A stretch of 28,058 nt of DNA from a virus. The stretch is from the IMG/VR virus record IMGVR_UViG_3300037189_028204, positions 1-28,058 of that record; one strand, given 5' to 3'. This document shows positions 1 to 6,948 of the stretch, piece by piece (positions within the stretch are counted from its first letter, which is position 1; every line of letters begins with the position of its first letter). Both the position numbers and the translations under genes were made by a program. The notes below the pieces were generated by a model that saw nothing but the letters and a program-made list of their open reading frames with translations, searched no databases and was not told the origin of the DNA.

Positions 1-87
1 CGCCGCCGCCGACCCACGAACGCCCGCCGCCGCCGACCCACGAACGCCCGCCGCCGCCGACCCACGAACGCCCGCCGCCGCCGACCC
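1..87. repeat. 24-bp perfect tandem repeat at window edge
   Basis: The unit CGCCGCCGCCGACCCACGAA+CGCC (24 bp) occurs three complete times (1-24, 25-48, 49-72) plus a 15-base partial copy (73-87), with no mismatches. It lies in frame inside the leftward gene that ends off the window, where it encodes the 8-residue repeat GSAAAGVR. Because it abuts the edge of the sequence, the true copy number is unknown and an assembler may have stopped or collapsed here. Confidence 0.95.
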
Positions 88-477
88 CCACATCACCGCC
101 TTGTCGCGGGGGGCGTAGTGGTTGAGCAGGCTCACGCACGCCGCGCGGCCAGCGGGCCCGCTCTCGGCCGCGACGAACGCCAGCCTGCACCGGGGGAACT
201 TCACCTTGCCATCCAGATCGATGACCGTGCTCTCGTCCACCACCAGCAGGAGCCAGCGGGAGTCGGCCGCATCGACGCGGTTTCCTGCGACGTCGGACTT
301 GCCGGCGCCGTAGTGCCATCCGTGCAACCCGTTGCCGCACGCCACCGTCGGGCGCCAGTCGGGCGCCTCGACCACGGCGCCGACGTCCAACGGCCAGATG
401 AACCCACCATGGCTCTCACCGTTCGGCCCGACCACCTTGAGGACGAGGCACTCTCCACGCTTGGTCAGCTTCTTCAC
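1..477 (-). CDS. Phage protein with WxxG-rich N-terminal domain and GSAAAGVR repeats (partial, C-terminus missing)
   Basis: The reading frame opens with GTG at 477, is open to the left edge (159 codons seen) and lacks its stop. The start overlaps the upstream stop as GTGA and is preceded by an AGGGGG ribosome-binding site five bases away. The N-terminus begins KKLTKRGECLVLKVV and contains GGFIWPLDVGAVVEAPDW and CGNGLHGWHYG; from memory this resembles phage proteins annotated with DUF7666-type domains, which are followed by short repeats such as GTATAGYG. Here the repeat is GSAAAGVR, at least three copies from about residue 130. Such repeats may form a solenoid, but this is inference. Function unknown. 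It is the last visible gene of a four-gene leftward operon. Confidence is high that it is coding and moderate for the family. Confidence 0.75.
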   Translation of the reverse strand, partial: MKKLTKRGECLVLKVVGPNGESHGGFIWPLDVGAVVEAPDWRPTVACGNGLHGWHYGAGKSDVAGNRVDAADSRWLLLVVDESTVIDLDGKVKFPRCRLAFVAAESGPAGRAACVSLLNHYAPRDKAVMWGSAAAGVRGSAAAGVRGSAAAGVRGSAAA

Positions 478-941
478 GCATTCCCCCTGTTCTGTTTCTC
501 GGCTTCGGCCTCGCGCTTCACGCGCGCCGCCTGGTGTTTGTCGTCCTCGACACACGCGGCCGCGTAGGCCGGCGTCGCGAGGTTGGCCTCGATGGCATCG
601 TTCAGCCGGCAGGCCGTCTCGGTCCCGGCGAGGCACCGCACGCTGAACACGTGCGAGATGTCGTGGAAGTTGCCCCAGAACTCCATGACGCCGGGGCGCC
701 GCTCGCTCTCGAGGCGGAAGTTGCCGTAGTCCCGGAATCGCGGGGACAGCGTGTGCTCGGCCAGGGCGGTGAAGAGCGCGTCGAGCTCGTACACCTGCCC
801 CGACCCGTTGGAGATGACGAGCACCGGCGTCGCCGCGTCGGGAATCCCGCGGGTGTGGGCCTCGGCCTTCTGGGCGTCGGTCCGGGCGTAGAAGATGGCA
901 TCGACCGCGGGCGTGAAGTCGATGGCGAGTTGCGAGGTCAC
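474..941 (-). CDS. Unknown 155-aa protein of the leftward operon
   Basis: Encodes 155 residues beginning MTSQLAIDFTPAVDAIFY from a GTG at 941 that overlaps the stop of the upstream gene (GTGA). Its own stop overlaps the next start (GTGA at 477-474), so expression is probably translationally coupled. No signal peptide or membrane helix is seen. The C-terminal third is rich in Ala, Lys and Glu (ARVKREAEAEKQNRGNA) and probably helical. Two Cys lie in the central part (VRCLAG, TACRLND) without a metal-binding pattern. I do not recognise the family. Placement with a RecA-like fragment and a membrane protein gives no clear functional clue. Confidence 0.7.
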   Translation of the reverse strand: MTSQLAIDFTPAVDAIFYARTDAQKAEAHTRGIPDAATPVLVISNGSGQVYELDALFTALAEHTLSPRFRDYGNFRLESERRPGVMEFWGNFHDISHVFSVRCLAGTETACRLNDAIEANLATPAYAAACVEDDKHQAARVKREAEAEKQNRGNA

Positions 942-1189
942 TGATGGACCTCGCAGTCCCGCCAGACCTCGACCTTGCGGTCCGCGTCCTGCCGGTGGGG
1001 GAAGTGGAGCACCCAGCCCTCGGGCGTCTGAGTGACGTTGGTCAGGTCCATGTCGGCCGACAGATGCCCGCGCTCCGGATCGACGCAGAGCACGCGGGCC
1101 TGGGGCGCGTCGAGCAGTCCCTTCGCCCAGGCGGCGCCCACGATGAGCGCCACGACGACCACCGCCGCGACCAACGACGCGGGCCTCAC
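938..1189 (-). CDS. Small membrane-anchored protein (83 aa)
   Basis: GTG at 1189 overlaps the stop of the RecA-like gene (GTGA), and the stop at 938 overlaps the next GTG start. The 83-residue product starts MRPASLVAAVVVVALIVGAAWA, a single strongly hydrophobic segment at residues 5-22 that could be a membrane anchor or uncleaved signal, followed by a soluble domain of about 60 residues (VLCVDPERGHLSADMDLTNV, then VEVWRDCEVHQ). The two Cys (VLCVD and RDCEV) could form a disulfide if the domain is exported. A longer upstream reading in the same frame exists but would overlap the RecA-like gene entirely, so the GTGA start is preferred. Function unknown. Confidence 0.7.
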   Translation of the reverse strand: MRPASLVAAVVVVALIVGAAWAKGLLDAPQARVLCVDPERGHLSADMDLTNVTQTPEGWVLHFPHRQDADRKVEVWRDCEVHQ

Positions 1190-1470
1190 AGCGCGGCCCC
1201 GAGCCGATAGCAGCCGATCAGGAAGCATCGGTCCACGCAGCGTGAGCGGCGCAGCGCGTCGTAGATCTCCTGCACCTGCGCCGCGTTGTCGGGCTGCGAC
1301 ACCAGCAGCCGGGCCATGTTCGCCCCGGCCGCCGCAGCGGCCTTCAGGTCGAACGCCTGCCCCAGGCACAGCACAGCGACGGTGCGGCCCTTCGCCTGCC
1401 AGCGTGCGATGCGGCGGTAGGTGGCCGCGAGGCCGGTGGTCTTCGCGATACGTGCGGTCGTCGTCTTCAT
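1186..1470 (-). CDS. Miniature RecA-like protein lacking functional Walker motifs
   Basis: Encodes 94 residues from ATG at 1470, with ribosome-binding site AAGGGAGAGA just upstream. Residues 49-80 (GANMARLLVSQPDNAAQVQE, then IYDALRRSRCVD) align by eye with the RecA core segment around [32 protein letters not shown], including the SQPD signature at 58-61. Residues 10-41 (AKTT...KGRTVAVLCLGQAFD) look like the region from Walker A to the catalytic Glu of RecA, but the Walker A glycines are gone (ARIAKTT), the Glu of DAEHALD is replaced by Gly, and the Walker B strand lacks its Asp (RCFLIGCYRL). The C-terminal half of RecA is absent. It is therefore probably ATPase-dead. It could be a RecA-interacting decoy or a decayed remnant. 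First gene of the leftward operon. Confidence 0.65.
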   Translation of the reverse strand: MKTTTARIAKTTGLAATYRRIARWQAKGRTVAVLCLGQAFDLKAAAAAGANMARLLVSQPDNAAQVQEIYDALRRSRCVDRCFLIGCYRLGAAL

Positions 1471-1512
1471 TCGTTCTCTCCCTTGCGACCCCACTCGGGG
1501 CCGACGAGGCAG

Positions 1513-1541
1513 ACATTACAAACGCGAGATCGGAGAGTCAA
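1513..1541 (-). promoter_or_regulatory. Sigma70-like promoter of the leftward operon
   Basis: On the minus strand TTGACT (1541-1536), a 17-base spacer and TAATGT (1518-1513) give a near-consensus promoter. Predicted transcription start is near 1506, about 36 bases before the ATG of the RecA-like gene, leaving room for its AAGGGAGAGA site. The same TTGTAATGTC core recurs in the promoter upstream of the HTH gene at 9988-9998. Confidence 0.65.
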
Positions 1542-1620
1542 CAACAAAACGAGCAGCCCGCGCGGGCCCGCGTGGCAGGCCGTGGCGACAGCATGGCGCG
1601 CGTGGTATCAGTCGGGCACC

Positions 1621-3288
1621 ATGCTCGCCCAGTCCACGCTCAGGCTCCAACCTCCCAGCGGCTACGGGCAGGCCGCTCGGCTACTCCGCGGGCCGGTCGA
1701 TCCGAAGCTCTCGCCGCCGGCCGAGGCCGCGCCGCCCGTCGACGAGGTCCCCGTGCGTGAGCTGGCCGACGTGACGCGCGGGCTGCCGCTGTCGGACACG
1801 ACGGCCGAGCAGGTCCAGGCGCTCGCCGACTCGGGCCGCCCGCCCTTCGGCCTCAGCCAGGCCGTGCGCGCGCTGCTCACGGCCGACGAGACGCCCGCGC
1901 CGCTGGTGCTCGAGATCACGCGCCGCGCGACGCGCTGGGCGAAGAAGAAGGCAGCCGATGCGCCGAAGACGAAGCGCCCCGCCGTCGGCACGCCCGCCGC
2001 GCTGAACCTGCGCAAGGCCGGTGTGATCAAGGTCGGCCCCCACGGTGGTCAGATCGTCGGCTACGCGCACGGCGACATGACCCGGCCCATCTACGCCGGC
2101 AAGAACGACCACCTCACCCACGCCCACGTCTACCCCACGGGCTCCGGCCCGACGGGCCACGCGGTCGAGGTCCCCGTCCAGGGCGCCCAGGGCCCCTACG
2201 CCTGGGCCGACCACCCGGACATCGCCGGCGGGGCCCCCGCCGTCGTCCACCTGCCCACCGGCCGCACCATCAAGGCCGTGCAGCCAAAGCCGGGCGCCGG
2301 GAGTGCCGGCGAGGTCGCAGCGAAGGCCGTCGCCGAGCTCGGGCAGAATCACGGCGGCAAAGGGCTCGACGCGAGCCCCGGCGGGTTCGTCTCGAAGCCG
2401 GACTACGCCGCCATGCGCGCCGTCATCGAGAAGCACGAGAAGTCCCCGCCCCCGGTGAAGGCGCCGCCGCCAGCCCCCGCGGCGCCCGCCGGCCCGCTCG
2501 ATGGCGATGGCGCGAAGGCGCTTGCGGCACACGTCGCCCAGGCCTCGGGCATGACCCACGACGAGGTGCGCGCGGCGCTCACCGCGACCGACGCCTCGCC
2601 CAAGAACAACGACGTGGCCCAGGCCCGCGCCAAGATCGAAGCGGCGCTTCTGAAAAGTGGCGCCCGCCCGAACGCGCTCGTGGAGCTGCTCGACGGCGGC
2701 CACCACGAGCAGGCCCACGTCGACGCGCGCCTCGACCAGATCGGTTCGGGTGACGTGGCGCGGGCGAAGGCCGAGTACGCGCACACCCCGGTCTACGACC
2801 TCGAGATCCTGACGAGCGTGGACGTGGTCAACGATCACCTGCCCGGTCAGGCCTGGTGCTCCTACGGTCGGAAGCTGACGATGGGCCTGGGGCCCGACGG
2901 CGAGCACGTCACCGGCGACTTCCGCCACGAGCTCGGCCACGCGGTCCGGTTCGCCTGGGGGCCCGGCCCCATGTCGAAGGTCGTCTTCGACCACTACGAC
3001 GCGGCGAAGGCGGCCGAGGCTGCAACCCCGCCCCAGGGCAAGCCCTCGCACGAGTGGTTCGAGACGACCTACGGCGTGATCGGGCGCCGCGCCCTCGACA
3101 GCGCCGAGGAAGACGCGGCCGAGCACTACCGCGGCTACCACCGCGAGGCCCTGCGCCATCGCTTCAAGAAGAACGGCGGCGGTCAGCTCGACACGTACCG
3201 GCAGCGGCACCCGGAGATGGCCGCGCTCTGGGACGCGCGCTACACCGCCGCGCTCCTGGCCAGCCTCGCGCGAAAGGGCTCGTGGTGA
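1621..3288 (+). CDS. Head-cluster multidomain protein with GPHGG module and HExxH zinc-metalloprotease domain
   Basis: Encodes 555 residues from ATG at 1621. The frame is open upstream to 1483, but the leftward promoter occupies that region. Residues about 136-160 carry the shared module (KVGPHGGQIVGYAHGDM..PIYAG). A following region (AVVHLPTGR ... GGFVSKPDYAAMRAVIEKH) matches a region of the kinase protein at 14793-16451. A Pro-rich linker follows, then a C-terminal domain with H436-E-L-G-H440 (RHELGHAVRFAWG) and a downstream acidic stretch SAEEDAAEHYRGY near residue 495, the arrangement of zincin proteases found in phage head proteins and lethal-factor-like toxins. It probably cleaves protein, in the head during assembly or in the host after injection. 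The stop overlaps the next ATG (TGATG). Zincin call moderate; target unknown. Confidence 0.75.
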   Translation: MLAQSTLRLQPPSGYGQAARLLRGPVDPKLSPPAEAAPPVDEVPVRELADVTRGLPLSDTTAEQVQALADSGRPPFGLSQAVRALLTADETPAPLVLEITRRATRWAKKKAADAPKTKRPAVGTPAALNLRKAGVIKVGPHGGQIVGYAHGDMTRPIYAGKNDHLTHAHVYPTGSGPTGHAVEVPVQGAQGPYAWADHPDIAGGAPAVVHLPTGRTIKAVQPKPGAGSAGEVAAKAVAELGQNHGGKGLDASPGGFVSKPDYAAMRAVIEKHEKSPPPVKAPPPAPAAPAGPLDGDGAKALAAHVAQASGMTHDEVRAALTATDASPKNNDVAQARAKIEAALLKSGARPNALVELLDGGHHEQAHVDARLDQIGSGDVARAKAEYAHTPVYDLEILTSVDVVNDHLPGQAWCSYGRKLTMGLGPDGEHVTGDFRHELGHAVRFAWGPGPMSKVVFDHYDAAKAAEAATPPQGKPSHEWFETTYGVIGRRALDSAEEDAAEHYRGYHREALRHRFKKNGGGQLDTYRQRHPEMAALWDARYTAALLASLARKGSW

Positions 3289-5915
3289 TGCGCATCGTGA
3301 ACGAGGCCGGCGCCGTCGTGGCGTCGCGAGACGATCAGGGCCGCATCCACGGCACCGTGCCGCGGGCGCTGCACTGGCTGCGAGACGGCGTACCCGGCCT
3401 GAAGCCGGTGAAGCTGCGCAAGGGCATCGAGGAGCGCGCGGTCACGATCGCCGTGGACGATTCGCTCTACAACCTGGCGCTCGCCGAGGCGTGCGACAAC
3501 GCCGGCTGGACGCTGGAGGACGACGAGATGGCGAAGAACACGACCTTCGAGAAGAGCCAGAACGACGAGGCAGCCGAACTGCTCCGTTCCGCCGGCGGCC
3601 TGCCCACCTCGCAGACCTACGGCACTCCGGCGAAGACCGCGAAGCCTGCCGCAGCGTCGCCGCCCCCAGCCCCGCCGCCCGTGGCTCGCCCGCACCACCA
3701 CCAGGACACGATGCAGCTCCCGACGAAGCCCACGAAGAAGTTCCCGCCGCCGTCGCACCCCAAAGACACGAAGGCCCCGCTCAAGCTCATGTCGACGCCC
3801 GGCGAGATGATGAAGGCCCAGCGCCACGACGCCGACGCGCTGCTGAAGGCCGCGGGCGGGGAGCCCGAGCCCGTACGGCGGTACTCGGTCGCGGCGCCCG
3901 CCGCGAAGAAGGCGGCGAAGAAGCCCGCAGCACCGGCGCAGTCCCCCGATCTCGCGCGCCTCGCCGACCATCACGAGAAGATGGGCAAAATGCACGCGAA
4001 GGCCTACGAAGAGGCCGCAAACGCCGGAGACGGCGAGCTCGCGAAGAAGCACACCGACGCCGAGATGGCCCACCGCGAAGCCGCGACCGCCGCACGCGGA
4101 GGCGGCGGGCCTGCGACGAGCGCCGCCAGCCAGAAGGCGAAGGACGCCACCGAGGCGACGCTCCCGAAGGCCGACGCAGGAAAGGGCAGCCCCGCCGGCA
4201 AGGCCAGCGAGGGCAAGCCCGCAGCGGCGGCCCCGGCCGCAGGCGGCGCCCAGGCGCAGGGTATCGGCGGCCGGTCGAAGGAGGGCCTGAAGGTCATCGC
4301 CATCGGGCCCCGCGGCGGCAAGATCGTCGGCTACACCACCAAGGACGGGAAGCAGAAGGCGATCTACGAGGGCAGCCAGGCCGCGGAGAAGCTCGCCGCC
4401 ACCGTCGCCACGCACGCCGAGCCCCCCAAGGCCGAGCCGGACACGAAGGATGCCGCGGCCCCCACGGCTGCCGCTGGCGACGCAGCCCCCGACGCAGCCG
4501 CAGCCGACGCCCCTGCCCCGGCCGGCAAGGGTGGCGACTACCACCGCGCGAAGCAGGCCGAGCACGCCAAGGCCGCAGCCACCGCCAGCAAGGCCGGCGA
4601 CACGGCCACCGCCGACAAGCACCTCGCCGCCGCGCGCGCACACTGGGACGCGTCGCTCCAGAACGACAAGGGCACGAAGGGCGAGGACGCCGCTGGGGCG
4701 TCGGAGTGGGCGGACGAGGTGTCGGCCAAGGCCGGCCCCGGCGAGGCGGACGACGCTGCCGCCCCTGCGGCCGGAGACGCGACGCCCCCCGCGGCCGGTG
4801 CCTCCGGCGACCAGGGCGCTCCGCCCGCACCGGCCACCCCGAGCGAGCCCATCGACGACAAGCCGTTGTCCCCCGACGAGCCCGCCGGCGGCACGCCCAG
4901 CGACGCCCCGGATCCGGAAGATCTCGGCAGCGCGTCTCCGAAGACGGACTCGCCCGAGTCCCGGCACGCCGAAGAGATCGCGAAGATGCGCGGGCAGGTC
5001 GAGGACGCGCACAAGAAACTCGCTGCCCTCGCCCACCACATCGACGCGAACCTTGTGCCGATGTTCAACAACCTCAAGGGCCAGGCGCGCGCCGCGCACC
5101 GCAACCCCAACCCGTCCGTCGTCGGATGGCTGCTCGCTCAGATCGGGCGCTTCGCCTCGTTCGTGCTGGGCCTGCACGAGGACAAGGGCAAGGTGACCTC
5201 GGCGGCTGATGCCATGAACGGCAAGACGGGCCAGGGCGCCACCGGCACCGACGGCCGGGAGTTCGACATGAACCCCGACGGGTCTTTCACGGAGACCAAG
5301 GACAGCAAGGCGAAGCAGGCCGCCAAAGCCGCCAAGCCCGCCCCAAAGGCGAAGCTGCCCCAGACCCGCATCATCGAGAAGAGCCTCACAGCCAGCGACG
5401 CGGGCGATCTCGAGGGGACGTGCGTCTCGCTGCTGTCCACGCTGCAAGCCATCGAGCGACTGCACCACAGCGCACACCTCCAGGCCCAGGGCCCGGAGGC
5501 CTACTCCGACCATCTGCTCTTCCAGCGCCTCTACACCGACGTCCAGCACGAGATCGACGGACTGTCGGAGAAGATGGTGGCCACGTTCGGGCCGGGCGTC
5601 GTGGACGCCGACGCGCGCGCGGCCGACGCTGCCGAGCTGCTCGACGAGTGGCAGTCGAGCGAAGACAACCCGGTCGAACGAGCCCTCGTCGCGGAGCTGG
5701 AGCTTCAGGACGCCATCTCCGGAGCGCTCACGCAGGACGGTCTGTCGGCCGGCATGGAGAACTTCCTCCAGGGCCTCGCCGACGCCCACGAGACCGCCAT
5801 CTACCTGCTCCAGCAGCGGTTGAGCCCGGCTGTATCGAAGTCCGTGCGCGCCAACACATCCCGGCAGGCCTACGAGGCAGGCGCGCTGCTCAAGTCGGCC
5901 AGCGCTCTCGGGTAG
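3288..5915 (+). CDS. Large Ala/Pro/Lys-rich head-cluster protein with GPRGG module and C-terminal Dps/ferritin-like ferroxidase domain
   Basis: Encodes 875 residues from ATG at 3288 (TGATG overlap). The N-terminal ~85 residues form a small folded region (RIVNEAGAVVASRDDQGRIH) resembling structural proteins. A long low-complexity linker rich in Ala, Pro, Lys and Asp follows, containing the shared module at about 337-365 (IGPRGGKIVGYTT...AIYEGS). Residues about 710-860 look like Dps: HLQAQGPEAYSDH supplies His730 and His742, and HEIDGLSE supplies Asp757 and Glu761. The His-12-His-15-Asp-4-Glu spacing is that of the Dps ferroxidase site (HWN.RG...H, D..AE). The domain may oxidise and bind iron, or bind DNA. 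Lys-rich linkers may bind packaged DNA. Family by eye; domain call fairly confident because four ligands and spacing agree. Confidence 0.78.
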   Translation: MRIVNEAGAVVASRDDQGRIHGTVPRALHWLRDGVPGLKPVKLRKGIEERAVTIAVDDSLYNLALAEACDNAGWTLEDDEMAKNTTFEKSQNDEAAELLRSAGGLPTSQTYGTPAKTAKPAAASPPPAPPPVARPHHHQDTMQLPTKPTKKFPPPSHPKDTKAPLKLMSTPGEMMKAQRHDADALLKAAGGEPEPVRRYSVAAPAAKKAAKKPAAPAQSPDLARLADHHEKMGKMHAKAYEEAANAGDGELAKKHTDAEMAHREAATAARGGGGPATSAASQKAKDATEATLPKADAGKGSPAGKASEGKPAAAAPAAGGAQAQGIGGRSKEGLKVIAIGPRGGKIVGYTTKDGKQKAIYEGSQAAEKLAATVATHAEPPKAEPDTKDAAAPTAAAGDAAPDAAAADAPAPAGKGGDYHRAKQAEHAKAAATASKAGDTATADKHLAAARAHWDASLQNDKGTKGEDAAGASEWADEVSAKAGPGEADDAAAPAAGDATPPAAGASGDQGAPPAPATPSEPIDDKPLSPDEPAGGTPSDAPDPEDLGSASPKTDSPESRHAEEIAKMRGQVEDAHKKLAALAHHIDANLVPMFNNLKGQARAAHRNPNPSVVGWLLAQIGRFASFVLGLHEDKGKVTSAADAMNGKTGQGATGTDGREFDMNPDGSFTETKDSKAKQAAKAAKPAPKAKLPQTRIIEKSLTASDAGDLEGTCVSLLSTLQAIERLHHSAHLQAQGPEAYSDHLLFQRLYTDVQHEIDGLSEKMVATFGPGVVDADARAADAAELLDEWQSSEDNPVERALVAELELQDAISGALTQDGLSAGMENFLQGLADAHETAIYLLQQRLSPAVSKSVRANTSRQAYEAGALLKSASALG

Positions 5916-5960
5916 CCTCAGCACCCCGCACCATGTACCATCGCACCGAGGAGTGAACAG

Positions 5961-6947
5961 ATGCCCGTGAACGCCGAACAGACCGCCGCCTTCGCCAACC
6001 TGACCAAGTCCTTCATCAGCGCGGACGACACGCGCGATCGGCTGGGGGCGGCCCTGCGCCTGCACCTCGACGTCGCCCCGAAGGACTACTTCTGGATCTG
6101 CGACCACGGCGCGACCGAGGAAGGCCCCGTCGCGATCTACAACCTCGAGCGCGGCAGCGACGGCGACTCCCCGATGAAGGCGATCCCCATCGGTCCCGGC
6201 GAATACTTCCGAATCCCGTTCAAGCTGGAGGCGGGCGTCTACACCTTCGGCGAGCCGGTGAAGGTCCGTCGGAAGACGGACTACGAGGTCGTGCCCACGC
6301 CCGTGCAGAAGAGTCAGACGGCCGGGGCACAGGCCGCGGCGCCCGCTCGGGTTCCCCCGCTCGTCGCGCGCCGCCTGGGCGCCTCGCTGACCGACGAGGA
6401 GCGCGCGTTCGCGAAGTCCCTCCAGGCCTCGCACCTCGCCGCAGCCGAGCGCCAGCCCGACGCCGGGGCGAAGGCCGCGCACGCCGAGGCAGCCGGCCAC
6501 TTCGACGGCGCGTCGCGTACGCTCGACACGCCCGAGTACCGCCGCGAACTCGCCAAGGGCGGCACCGTGGCCGGGCTCATCAAGGCCTGGTCGAACATCC
6601 CCGACGGGCATCGCCCGCCCTTCGCCGACTTCCGCAAGTCGATGGAGCAGCCCACGTCCGCCCGCCTGGGCAACCTCGGCTTCCGTCCGAGCAACGCCAC
6701 CGGCGACGCCCTGGGCGGCCTGAGCAAGGCCTTCGTGGCCGCCCGTCCCGTCGTCGAGCAGCCCACCCCCGTCGCCCCAGAGGCGAGCACCTACAGCGCA
6801 CAGCGCGGGGCCGTGAACGGCATGCGCAAGAGCATGGGCGCCTTCTACGACCGGCTCTCGGCCGGCGCCGCACGCACGCCGCTCGACGTCCGGTTCCCGC
6901 CCGAGGCGAAGGGCCAGACGCCCGCCGCGCAGCCGGAGCGGATCTGA
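5961..6947 (+). CDS. Unknown head-cluster protein upstream of portal (328 aa)
   Basis: Starts at ATG 5961 behind a strong GAGGAG site (5948-5953, spacing seven). The first ~115 residues look folded and beta-rich (DYFWICDHGATEEGPVAIYN, then IPIGPGEYFRIPFKLEAGVY). The remainder is Ala/Pro-rich and probably flexible, with helical patches (LTDEERAFAKSLQASHLAAA). It has five hydrophobic-x-K-S peptides (LTKSF, VQKSQ, FAKSL, FRKSM, MRKSM), a pattern shared with the scaffold-like protein. There is no signal peptide. One base separates it from the portal gene. Family not recognised; its place and composition suggest an internal head or scaffold-associated protein. Confidence 0.75.
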   Translation: MPVNAEQTAAFANLTKSFISADDTRDRLGAALRLHLDVAPKDYFWICDHGATEEGPVAIYNLERGSDGDSPMKAIPIGPGEYFRIPFKLEAGVYTFGEPVKVRRKTDYEVVPTPVQKSQTAGAQAAAPARVPPLVARRLGASLTDEERAFAKSLQASHLAAAERQPDAGAKAAHAEAAGHFDGASRTLDTPEYRRELAKGGTVAGLIKAWSNIPDGHRPPFADFRKSMEQPTSARLGNLGFRPSNATGDALGGLSKAFVAARPVVEQPTPVAPEASTYSAQRGAVNGMRKSMGAFYDRLSAGAARTPLDVRFPPEAKGQTPAAQPERI

Positions 6948-6948
6948 C

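Noticed and set aside
1-87. Possible CRISPR array
   Set aside because: Repeats are directly adjacent without spacers and are an in-frame coding repeat.
1583-1611. Rightward promoter TGGCGA-17-TATCAG before the metalloprotease gene
   Set aside because: The -35 matches consensus at only three of six positions; kept out as too weak although it would give a leaderless start.
1483-1620. N-terminal extension of the metalloprotease protein
   Set aside because: It would overlie the leftward promoter, and its low-complexity Arg/Ser-rich peptide does not look like the rest of the protein.
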